A stretch of DNA of 64,000 bases, from assembly GCA_017577615.1 (NCBI GenBank), contig PKRE01000005.1, positions 124,001 to 188,000 on the forward strand. The letters run 5' to 3'. This DNA is from Gammaproteobacteria bacterium (GTDB lineage: Bacteria > Pseudomonadota > Gammaproteobacteria > Steroidobacterales > Steroidobacteraceae). The position numbers and the translations under genes are program-made. Positions within the stretch are counted from its first letter, which is position 1. The number at the start of each line of letters is the position of its first letter. This document shows positions 1-6,730 of this stretch, one piece after another. The notes under the pieces were generated by a model. The model was given only the letters and a program-made list of their open reading frames with translations, was not told the DNA's origin and made no database searches.

Positions 1-241
1 GCTCAAAGGGGACTTTTACGTCCTGTGCTCCGACGGCCTATCGGACATGGTCGAGGACGAGGACATTCACTTAACCATGAGCACCTTTAGTGCTAGCCTT
101 GAAACAGTTGCTAAGCAATTGATTCAGCTATCGAACGACAACGGCGGCCGCGACAACGTCTCGATAGTTCTTGCGCAAGTTGTCGACTCGTTCGCAGCGA
201 AGACGAGCTTTGTTGACAGAATCTTGCGCTGGTTCAGCTAG
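1..241 (+). CDS. PP2C-family protein serine/threonine phosphatase, 3' end only
   Basis: The gene enters from the left edge, in frame from base 2. The visible C-terminal ~79 residues carry two late PP2C motifs: a CSDGLSD block just inside the window and an NGGRDNVSIVLAQV block near the end. In this Mn/Mg-dependent family the Asp residues of these blocks bind the catalytic metals. The enzyme would remove phosphate from Ser/Thr residues in the cytoplasm. An FHA (phospho-Thr-binding) gene follows at once, and a Ser/Thr kinase lies at the far end of the window, so a phospho-signalling role is likely. The N-terminus and the substrate cannot be judged from here. Confidence 0.85.
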   Translation, partial: LKGDFYVLCSDGLSDMVEDEDIHLTMSTFSASLETVAKQLIQLSNDNGGRDNVSIVLAQVVDSFAAKTSFVDRILRWFS

Positions 242-272
242 AAGAGCGCAAGCGGGCACGAGGCATTTGCAC

Positions 273-1016
273 ATGGCACGATTGATCCTAAGCCTGGACG
301 GTCAAGTGCTGGCCGAATACAACATGAACAAGGAGCGTTACACGATCGGCCGCCTCCCCGACAACGACATTCGTATCGACAACCCTGCCGTCAGCGGTCA
401 TCACTCGCTGATCATCAACATTCTCAACGATTCGTTCCTCGAAGATCTGAACAGCACGAACGGCACGTACGTCAACGGCAAGCTGATCAAGAAGCACGCG
501 CTGCAGCACGGCGACGTCGTGACCATCGGTCACCACCAGCTGCGCTACATCGATACGCAAGGCGCAGAAGAGGAAGAGGACGAGTTCGAGAAAACGATGG
601 TGATCACCCCCGGCTCTGCGGTGGCGGCCGTCGCGGCGAAGAAGGCCTCGTCGATCGCGCCTGCTCCCAAGACCCCACTGACGACCGGCGCGATGGCCGC
701 GCGACGCCCGCAGCTGGTTGCACCCGGAGACCAGCCGGCGGCGCTACCACAGGCCAAGCTCCAAGTGCTCAGCGGCGCCTTCGCTGGCCGCGAGCTCGAG
801 CTCAACAAGGCGCTCACGACGCTGGGACGACCCGGCGTGCAAGTCGCCGCCATTACGCGCCGTGCTGACGGCTTCTTCATCGTGCACGTCGACAGCGGCA
901 AGCCCGGCGACTATCCGCTCGTCAATGGCACTCCTATCGGCGAGCAGGCCCGTAAGCTGCGGGATAACGATGTGATTCTCCTTGCGGGCGTGAAGATGGG
1001 ATTTTTCGAGAGCTAA
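273..1016 (+). CDS. FHA-domain protein with a degenerate second FHA-like domain
   Basis: 247 residues. The ATG at 273 is chosen because the FHA fold begins there; an upstream in-frame start at 171 would add 34 residues overlapping the phosphatase gene. Residues 1-93 are a canonical FHA domain (GR at 26-27, S41, H43/H44, STNG at 61-64, VNG at 67-69), which reads phosphothreonine peptides. An acidic stretch (about 99-106) leads into an EKTMVI motif with Thr108. An Ala/Pro linker follows, then a C-terminal region (about 165-247) that keeps GR and NG but lacks the Ser/His pair, so it looks like a degenerate FHA. It lies 31 bases after the PP2C gene and is probably co-transcribed. It is probably a phospho-dependent adaptor; the partner is unknown. 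Confidence 0.85.
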   Translation: MARLILSLDGQVLAEYNMNKERYTIGRLPDNDIRIDNPAVSGHHSLIINILNDSFLEDLNSTNGTYVNGKLIKKHALQHGDVVTIGHHQLRYIDTQGAEEEEDEFEKTMVITPGSAVAAVAAKKASSIAPAPKTPLTTGAMAARRPQLVAPGDQPAALPQAKLQVLSGAFAGRELELNKALTTLGRPGVQVAAITRRADGFFIVHVDSGKPGDYPLVNGTPIGEQARKLRDNDVILLAGVKMGFFES

Positions 1017-1054
1017 CGGAGCCGGAGCTGACCGACTGACACGCTTCTCGAACG

Positions 1055-2125
1055 TCAACCGTCTACTCTTGCGACGGTTACCCGTTCGTTCACCCGGCAG
1101 ACGAGCTCGTAAGCGATCGTGTCGGCGAACGGAGCGACACGTTCCACTGGCAACCCTCTGCCCCATAAGGTCACTTGACTGCCGACCCGCGCACCATGCA
1201 CGTGCGTGACGTCTACGGCGATCGTATCCATCGACACTCGACCGACGATACGCGCTGGCTGTCCATCGACGAGCACCGGCGCGCCGCTCCTCATGCCGCG
1301 CGGATAGCCGTCTCCATAGCCGATCGCTGCAATGCCGATTCGCGAATCCTGCTCGGCACGCCAGATCCCGCCATATCCAACCGTTTCCCCTGCCTTGACG
1401 TAGCGAACCGCGATGAGGGGCGCCGTCAACGTCATGACGGGCCGCAAGCCCAAATCCCGTGCTGAGTCTTCCCCCATGGGCGAGATGCCATAGAGCATGA
1501 GGCCGGGGCGAACCCAATCGAGACGCGTTTCCGGATAACGAATGAGGCCGGCGGAGTTGGCGATACTTCGCTCGAATGCAAGTCCCGCGGTCAGGCGTTG
1601 GAACGTCTCGATCTGGCGCACGGAGCTGGTGCGATCTGCCTCCTCCGCCGCGGCCAAATGCGTCATCAGGCGGAGGCTGCGCACAGTGCTGCACCGGGCG
1701 ATGCGCTCGAGCGCGGCACCGAGCTCCTCGCTGCGAAACCCGAGACGGTTCATGCCGGTGTCGACTTTGAGCCAAACCTCGCAAGCTCTCTGTCCCCGCT
1801 CGAGCAACGTCACCTGCTCAAAGGAGTGGACGACCAGATCGAGGTTGTGCTCGGCTGCTGCACGCAGCTGCTCGGCGTCGGTCACGCCCTCGAGCAAGAC
1901 GATGCGATGCCGAATACCGCAACCACGCAGCGCCAACGCCTCGCTCAGGCGAGCGACACCGTAGCCATCAGCATCAGCCAACGTCCGCGCGGTGCTCACG
2001 ATTCCGTGGCCATATGCGTCGGCTTTGACGATCGCTAGCACGCGGGAGCGAGGCGCAAGGCGACGGACGACGCCCAGATTGTGGCGCAGGGCTGCGTGGT
2101 CGATCGTCGCAAGCGGAGCGCTCAC
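1055..2125 (-). CDS. alr: Alanine racemase
   Basis: 356 residues, PLP-dependent interconversion of L- and D-alanine for peptidoglycan. The N-terminal barrel shows the PLP-lysine motif AIVKADAYGHG with Lys34. The C-terminal domain shows the VGYGG segment that carries the catalytic Tyr of the opposite active site, then AIGYGDGYPR and the conserved RPGLMLYG. The start is GTG at 2125, whose GTGA overlaps the dnaB stop codon, so translation is probably coupled. It is the last gene of the rpsF-rpsR-DUF2232-rplI-dnaB-alr run, an order familiar from gammaproteobacteria. The length is normal for the family. Confidence 0.97.
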   Translation of the reverse strand: MSAPLATIDHAALRHNLGVVRRLAPRSRVLAIVKADAYGHGIVSTARTLADADGYGVARLSEALALRGCGIRHRIVLLEGVTDAEQLRAAAEHNLDLVVHSFEQVTLLERGQRACEVWLKVDTGMNRLGFRSEELGAALERIARCSTVRSLRLMTHLAAAEEADRTSSVRQIETFQRLTAGLAFERSIANSAGLIRYPETRLDWVRPGLMLYGISPMGEDSARDLGLRPVMTLTAPLIAVRYVKAGETVGYGGIWRAEQDSRIGIAAIGYGDGYPRGMRSGAPVLVDGQPARIVGRVSMDTIAVDVTHVHGARVGSQVTLWGRGLPVERVAPFADTIAYELVCRVNERVTVARVDG

Positions 2126-3546
2126 ACGTACGAACCGTCCCCGTACGCCGATTCTGGCACGTAGTTCTCGAACTTCGTGTACTTACCGAGAAAGGTCAGC
2201 TGAACCTCGCCGACTGGACCGTTACGCTGCTTGGCGATGATGATGTCGGCGATGCCTTTGCGCGGCGTGTTCGGATCGTACACTTCCTCCCGATAGATCA
2301 TCATGATCAGGTCAGCGTCCTGCTCGATCGCGCCCGACTCGCGCAAGTCCGACATCACCGGTTTTTTGTCGGTGCGTTGCTCGACGCTGCGGTTGAGCTG
2401 CGAAAGCGCAATCACGGGAACGGACAGCTCCTTCGCCAGTGCCTTCAGGGAACGGGAAATCTCGGAGATTTCCGTGGCTCGATTCTCCTTCGTGCCCGGC
2501 ACCTGCATGAGCTGTAGGTAATCGAGCACGATCATGTCGAGCCCATGCTCGCGCTTCAAACGTCGTGCGCGGGCACGCACTTCCGTAGGTGTCAGAGCCG
2601 GCGTGTCATCGATATAGATGCTCGCCGACTTCATCATGCTGATCGCGGTATTGATGCGCGACCAATCTTCGTCGTTGAGCTGGCCGGTGCGCAGCCTGCT
2701 CTGATCCACCATGCCGAGCGAGGACACCATCCGGAATGCCAGCTGCTCGCGCGACATTTCCATGCTGAACACGCCGACCTTGGCGCGGTTCGGACCGAAG
2801 GCTGCGTTCTCCGCGATGTTGAGACAGAAGGTGGTCTTGCCCATGGAAGGGCGGCCCGCAACGATGATCAGATCGCCCTTCTGCAGACCGGCCGTCATCT
2901 CATCGAGCTTCGTGAAGCCGGTGCTGATGCCTGTGAGCGCACCGGGATTCTGCGCGAGCATATCGATGTGATCGATGATGCGGCCGACTTCGTCCTTGAG
3001 CGCCACGAACCCCGAGCCGGCTTTGTTGCGGCTCTCGGCAATCTCGAACACGCGGCGCTCGGCTTCATCGAGGATCTCGCCCGCGTCCCTGCCTCCAGGC
3101 TCGTAGGCGCTCGCGGCGATCTCGCCACCGACTTGGATCAGACGCCGCAGCGTCGAGCGTTCGCGCACCGCATCCGCATAGGCGCGGATGTTCGCGGCAC
3201 TCGGCGTGTCCCGCACCAAGCCCGCCAAGTAGACAAGCCCGCCCGTCTGATCGGCCAGCCCCTTGCGCTCGAGGCGCTCCGACAGCGTCACCGCGTCGAA
3301 CGGCTCGCCGCGATGCGCAAGCTCGGTGATCGTTTCGTAGATGAGTTGATGGTCGCGACGGTAGAAATCCTCGGCCACCAGACGATCGGCAATCGCATCG
3401 TACGCGCTGTTGTCGAGCATCAAGCCGCCGAGCACCGCCTGCTCAGCCTCGATCGAGTGCGGTGGAACTCGAATGTCGTCGATAATGGCCTTGTCGCGAG
3501 CCCGTCTCGGGCCTACGAGCGAAACCTTTGCTTCGCTTTCAGCCAT
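2122..3546 (-). CDS. dnaB: Replicative DNA helicase DnaB
   Basis: 474 residues, hexameric 5'-3' helicase of the replication fork, the partner of DnaG primase. The N-terminal domain (about 25-130) has the usual AEQAVLGG start. The RecA-like domain has Walker A GRPSMGKTT at 231-239 and the downstream DYLQLM and QLNRSVEQR blocks of the family. No intein or insertion is visible, and the length matches the usual 460-475 residues. It lies 24 bases after rplI and overlaps alr by 4 bases, so it is a late gene of the ribosomal protein operon. Confidence 0.98.
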   Translation of the reverse strand: MAESEAKVSLVGPRRARDKAIIDDIRVPPHSIEAEQAVLGGLMLDNSAYDAIADRLVAEDFYRRDHQLIYETITELAHRGEPFDAVTLSERLERKGLADQTGGLVYLAGLVRDTPSAANIRAYADAVRERSTLRRLIQVGGEIAASAYEPGGRDAGEILDEAERRVFEIAESRNKAGSGFVALKDEVGRIIDHIDMLAQNPGALTGISTGFTKLDEMTAGLQKGDLIIVAGRPSMGKTTFCLNIAENAAFGPNRAKVGVFSMEMSREQLAFRMVSSLGMVDQSRLRTGQLNDEDWSRINTAISMMKSASIYIDDTPALTPTEVRARARRLKREHGLDMIVLDYLQLMQVPGTKENRATEISEISRSLKALAKELSVPVIALSQLNRSVEQRTDKKPVMSDLRESGAIEQDADLIMMIYREEVYDPNTPRKGIADIIIAKQRNGPVGEVQLTFLGKYTKFENYVPESAYGDGSYV

Positions 3547-3570
3547 AGTCGATGACGTCGAGGCTGCCGT

Positions 3571-4020
3571 TTAGTCTTCGGGAACGACGACGACCGTCAA
3601 ATCGACCTTGACGTCCGTGTGAAGGTGCAACTGGACGACATGCTCGCCAACTTGACGCAGCGGACCGTTCGGCAAGCGAATCTCTGAGCGTTCGACTTCG
3701 TGTCCCGCTTTCTGCAGCGCCTCGCTGATGTCGGTCGTGCCGATGGAGCCGAAGAGCTTGCCTTCGCCACCTGCCTTGGCACTGATCGTCAGCTTGAAGC
3801 CTTCAAGCTTCGCGGCACGCGCCTGCGCTGCCTGCAGCTGCTCCTGCGCAAGCTTCTCGAGCTCAGCACGGCGAGCCTCGAACTTGGCGATGTTCTCCGG
3901 AGTAGCCAACGCCGCCTTGCCTTGAGGCAGCAGATAGTTACGCCCGTAACCGGGCTTGACCTTGACGCGATCGCCGATATTGCCGAGGTTGGCGACCTTC
4001 TGCAGCAGAATCAATTCCAT
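3571..4020 (-). CDS. rplI: 50S ribosomal protein L9
   Basis: 149 residues, the same length as the E. coli protein. L9 binds 23S rRNA domain V at the base of the L1 stalk and restrains frameshifting. The N-terminal RNA-binding domain shows MELILLQKVANLG and the GYGRNYLLPQGKA motif, then the long connecting helix (about 45-75) and the C-terminal domain. The ATG at 4020 is chosen because it gives the universally conserved N-terminus; an upstream in-frame start at 4041 would add 7 residues. It sits between the DUF2232 membrane protein and dnaB. Confidence 0.97.
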   Translation of the reverse strand: MELILLQKVANLGNIGDRVKVKPGYGRNYLLPQGKAALATPENIAKFEARRAELEKLAQEQLQAAQARAAKLEGFKLTISAKAGGEGKLFGSIGTTDISEALQKAGHEVERSEIRLPNGPLRQVGEHVVQLHLHTDVKVDLTVVVVPED

Positions 4021-4145
4021 AACGCACCTTTCAACTATCAAAACGAAATCTTCGAGCCGAGCGCCGCAGGCTGGCTCAGGAGTGTACTCGTTCGTGCGAC
4101 GCTATGCAGAGCGCCTGCCCTTGCGGGGTCCGCGAATGCCGCGGC

Positions 4146-5051
4146 TCAGGCGTCTTGGGCCTTGGGCCTGCGCCAGTTGTCGATGAAACCCCACACTGCC
4201 AGCACGCCGATCATGATCCAATGCCACAACGGCACGATCAGCGCCACATAGATCGCAACCAGCCACCTTTTGTTGAGCGAGCCGTTCGCTTTGCTGCGAT
4301 GCGCCGCTGCCAAGCCTTGCAGCACCAGCGCGACCAAGCCCACCCAGGCAAGAGAATCGATCAACAACGACTCGGTCAGGAACAGCAGCACGAACACGAT
4401 CGCCAGCGCCGTGCCCAGCACGACGCCGAGACGCAGCCCTCGATACTCCCGTCCGAAGCGCCCCGGCGCGCATAACAGGGAGTCCCACCAGCGACCTAGG
4501 AAGAGACCGCCCAGCACGAACACGAGCGCCATCGCCGCCAGCATGCCGGTCATCGCCTGCGTCAATTGCAAGAGCAATTGCGCCTCGTTCTGCGGGTACA
4601 GCCCCAGCTGCACCATCGAGGCGACGATCGGCTGCACGAGTGACCGCCACAAGGCCGCAGGATCGCTCACGGCGGCATGCGTGAGCATGACGATCCCGCA
4701 GGCAGCGAGCACCGCGAGCTGGACGCAGAAGTTCATCGAGCCCGTTCGTCTCAAGACAGCAGCGAGCGCGAGCGAACCGAAGAGCACACAACACGACAGC
4801 AGCAGTAGCACCGCCATCCACATGCTCGGCAGCGCACTCGATAGCCACACCAGCGTTGCAGCCACTGCACCGGCCAACGCAATCCCGAACGCGGGTCCGA
4901 GACCGTGGTGAAGCAGGACGAGCACGGGAATGGCGCTCGCCGCAACCACGAGCGGCAGAGCGAGAAGCGCAGCGAGCGCGCTGCACAGCGCACACGCGAA
5001 TGCGGCACGGGATGGCCGTGCGATCAACCAAGCGGCAAGTGCACGATGCAT
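4146..5051 (-). CDS. DUF2232-type integral membrane protein of the rpsR-rplI interval
   Basis: 301 residues, with roughly eight hydrophobic segments spread over the whole length and a short polar C-terminus (about 290-301, NWRRPKAQDA-like). Proteins of this kind (DUF2232, distantly YybS-like) are found between rpsR and rplI in many gammaproteobacteria; their function is not established, and some relatives resemble the S component of ECF transporters. The start codon lies in the middle of a perfect 18-bp palindrome (5040-5057), and no Shine-Dalgarno sequence is visible upstream. It is 43 bases after rpsR and 125 bases before rplI, on the same strand. Function unknown. Confidence 0.8.
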   Translation of the reverse strand: MHRALAAWLIARPSRAAFACALCSALAALLALPLVVAASAIPVLVLLHHGLGPAFGIALAGAVAATLVWLSSALPSMWMAVLLLLSCCVLFGSLALAAVLRRTGSMNFCVQLAVLAACGIVMLTHAAVSDPAALWRSLVQPIVASMVQLGLYPQNEAQLLLQLTQAMTGMLAAMALVFVLGGLFLGRWWDSLLCAPGRFGREYRGLRLGVVLGTALAIVFVLLFLTESLLIDSLAWVGLVALVLQGLAAAHRSKANGSLNKRWLVAIYVALIVPLWHWIMIGVLAVWGFIDNWRRPKAQDA

Positions 5052-5057
5052 CGTGCA
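5040..5057. repeat. Perfect 18-bp palindrome covering the DUF2232 start codon
   Basis: The 18 bases at 5040-5057 (TGCACGATGCATCGTGCA) equal their own reverse complement. On the minus strand the ATG of the membrane protein falls at the centre, so in mRNA it would lie in or next to the loop of a 6-7 bp hairpin. It could tune translation or be a protein-binding dyad; both are inference. Confidence 0.6.
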
Positions 5058-5094
5058 ACTCGCGCCGTTTCGAGGCAGCGCGAGCCTCTCCGGC

Positions 5095-5319
5095 TCAGTG
5101 CTGGTCGGTGTAAGGCAACAGCGCGAGATAGCGTGCGCGCTTGATCGCCACCGCCAACTGGCGCTGATAGTACGACTTCGTACCGGTGATCCGGCTCGGG
5201 ACGATCTTGCCGGTCTCCGTGATGTAGCTCTTCAGAGTGGCGAGATCCTTGTAGTCGATCTGCTCGACGCCTTCGGCAGTGAAACGGCAGAACTTGCGGC
5301 GGCGGAAGAAACGAGCCAT
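5095..5319 (-). CDS. rpsR: 30S ribosomal protein S18
   Basis: 74 residues. The protein has the typical MARFFRRRKFCRFT start, the YKDL and SYITETGKIVPSRITGT core and the QRQLAVAIKRARYLALLPY end of S18. S18 forms a heterodimer with S6 and binds the central domain of 16S rRNA on the platform. It lies 27 bases after rpsF. The priB gene found between rpsF and rpsR in enterobacteria is absent here, as in many other gammaproteobacteria. Confidence 0.98.
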   Translation of the reverse strand: MARFFRRRKFCRFTAEGVEQIDYKDLATLKSYITETGKIVPSRITGTKSYYQRQLAVAIKRARYLALLPYTDQH

Positions 5320-5346
5320 GGTCTATCCTCGAGTGAACCTGCGAAC

Positions 5347-5730
5347 TCAAGCAGACTCGCGCACGGAGTCGTCATCGTCGTCGGAGAAGCGCTCCTCGCG
5401 CCCATCGTCATCGCCGGACTTCGCCATGGGAGAAGGCTCGGTCACGGCCTTGTCCATCCGAATGACGAGATAACGCAGGACTGCGTCGCTGAATCGAAAT
5501 GCGCCGGTGAGCTCGTTGAGCGTCTTTCCGTCACATTCGATGTTCATCAGCACATAGTGTGCCTTGTGCACCTTGTTGATGGGATACGCGAGTTGCCGGC
5601 GACCCCAATCCTCCAGGCGATGGATCACACCGTCGCCAGCGCTGATCATGTTCTTGTAGCGCTCCAGCATCGCCGGAACTTGTTCACTCTGGTCGGGATG
5701 GACCAGAAAAACGATCTCGTAATGTCGCAT
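5347..5730 (-). CDS. rpsF: 30S ribosomal protein S6
   Basis: 127 residues. The N-terminus MRHYEIVFLVHPDQSEQVP and the internal RRQLAYPINKVHKAHYVLMN block are diagnostic for S6, the partner of S18 on the 30S platform. The C-terminal ~25 residues are acidic and disordered (a run of DDDDD), as in the polyglutamylated E. coli protein; a RimK modifier is not in this window. The ATG at 5730 is preceded by a strong AAGGAGG Shine-Dalgarno; the open frame continues upstream to 5946 but that part shows no S6 homology. It is the first gene of the ribosomal protein operon. Confidence 0.97.
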   Translation of the reverse strand: MRHYEIVFLVHPDQSEQVPAMLERYKNMISAGDGVIHRLEDWGRRQLAYPINKVHKAHYVLMNIECDGKTLNELTGAFRFSDAVLRYLVIRMDKAVTEPSPMAKSGDDDGREERFSDDDDDSVRESA

Positions 5731-5761
5731 TGCTGCCTCCTTGTGGAGATGCCTCCCGGGC

Positions 5762-5801
5762 CGAGAAACCACGGTGAAGCAAGGAGCGGTCGTATTTCTC
5801 G
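5762..5801 (-). promoter_or_regulatory. rpsF leader hairpin, candidate S6:S18 autoregulatory element
   Basis: In the rpsF 5' leader a 7-bp stem (CGAGAAA paired with TTTCTCG, 5762-5768 and 5795-5801) encloses 26 bases that include a CACCGTGG stretch on the 3' side. In many bacteria the rpsF leader binds the S6:S18 complex through a stem with a conserved CCG bulge. The position and the CCG match this idea; the inner pairing was not resolved by eye, so the assignment is tentative. Confidence 0.4.
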
Positions 5802-5871
5802 TCTTTCTCGCCACGGGCCGGCCGCAGCGGGGCGCGCATGCTAACAGAACCGGGGATCCGGGGACAGGGGT

Positions 5872-5989
5872 GGGCTGGAAGGCTGGAGGCTGGGGCTGGA
5901 GCCACCCCGCTGCGGAACGGGCTGCTGGGCGCTGGGCTCTGGGCACTGGGCACTGGGTTTTGGGCTCTGGGCTTTGGCTGGAGGGCCTA
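5872..5989. repeat. Heptamer tandem repeat tract with G-quadruplex potential
   Basis: The gap between the rpsF leader and the rlmB stop codon is built of 7-base units. The left part has rotations of GGCTGGA (about 5873-5900). The right part, 5927-5975, is seven units in perfect phase: GGGCGCT, GGGCTCT, GGGCACT twice, GGGTTTT, GGGCTCT, GGGCTTT. Seven GGG tracts with 4-base loops form a G-quadruplex consensus on the plus strand. The tract runs up to the rlmB stop codon (5987-5989). Confidence 0.85.
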
Positions 5990-6730
5990 GTCCCCCCTCT
6001 GCCTTCGCGCCTCGTACAGCACCACGCCTGCTGCCACCGATACGTTCAGGCTTTCCACTGCGCCATACATCGGAATCCGCACGAGCAAGTCGCAGTGATC
6101 GCGCGTCAGACGGCGCAAGCCGGCGCCTTCGGCGCCCAGCACCAGCGCCAATGGCCCCGTAAGCTCCGCTTGGTACAACGAGGTGTCCGCCTGCTCGTCG
6201 GTCCCGACGATCCACAGTCCGCGCTGCTTCAGCCAACGCAACGTACGCGCCAGGTTGGTGACCTGGATCAATGGGACAGTTTCCGCGGCGCCAGAGGCGA
6301 CCTTGCGAACGGTAGCGGACATGCCGGCGGCGCGATCCCGCGGCACGATGACTGCGTCGACACCGGCGGCATCGGCCGATCGCAAGCAAGCACCAAGATT
6401 GTGCGGATCTTGGACGCCGTCCAGCACGAGCAGCAACGGTGGACCTGGCGCTCGGTCGAGCAGCTCATCGAGCGCGCCCTCCCCCAACGTTGGCACGGGA
6501 CGCACGTGCAGACAGACGCCTTGATGGTGCTCGCTGCCGGCAAGACGAGCAAGCTCACGCGGATCGCGCCATTCGGTGCGAATGCCTGCTTCGCGCGCCA
6601 AGTGCACGAGCTCCGCCACGCGCGCGTCCTCACGTCCCTTTTGCAGGATCAGACGCAGAGCGCGCTCCGGGCGCTGTCTCAGCAGCGCCCGAACCGCGTG
6701 CATGCCGAACACCACTGCGCCCTCGCTCAT
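5987..6730 (-). CDS. rlmB: 23S rRNA (guanosine-2'-O-)-methyltransferase RlmB
   Basis: 247 residues, a SpoU/TrmH-family SPOUT enzyme that methylates the 2'-OH of G2251 in the 23S rRNA peptidyl-transferase loop. An N-terminal substrate-binding domain (VFGMHAVRALL) is followed by the SPOUT knot, with motif LVLGAEGAGLR and the IPMYGAVESLNVSVAAGV block that bind S-adenosylmethionine. The ATG at 6730 is chosen because it matches family N-termini (MSE-), has a GAGG eight bases upstream, and overlaps the rnr stop as ATGA; a TTG at 6754 is a weaker option. It is coupled to rnr as in E. coli. Confidence 0.95.
   Translation of the reverse strand: MSEGAVVFGMHAVRALLRQRPERALRLILQKGREDARVAELVHLAREAGIRTEWRDPRELARLAGSEHHQGVCLHVRPVPTLGEGALDELLDRAPGPPLLLVLDGVQDPHNLGACLRSADAAGVDAVIVPRDRAAGMSATVRKVASGAAETVPLIQVTNLARTLRWLKQRGLWIVGTDEQADTSLYQAELTGPLALVLGAEGAGLRRLTRDHCDLLVRIPMYGAVESLNVSVAAGVVLYEARRQRGD

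Noticed and set aside
744..1784. 346-codon minus-strand frame across the FHA-alr junction
   Set aside because: It overlaps two well-supported genes (FHA, alr) and encodes an Arg-rich, low-complexity product.
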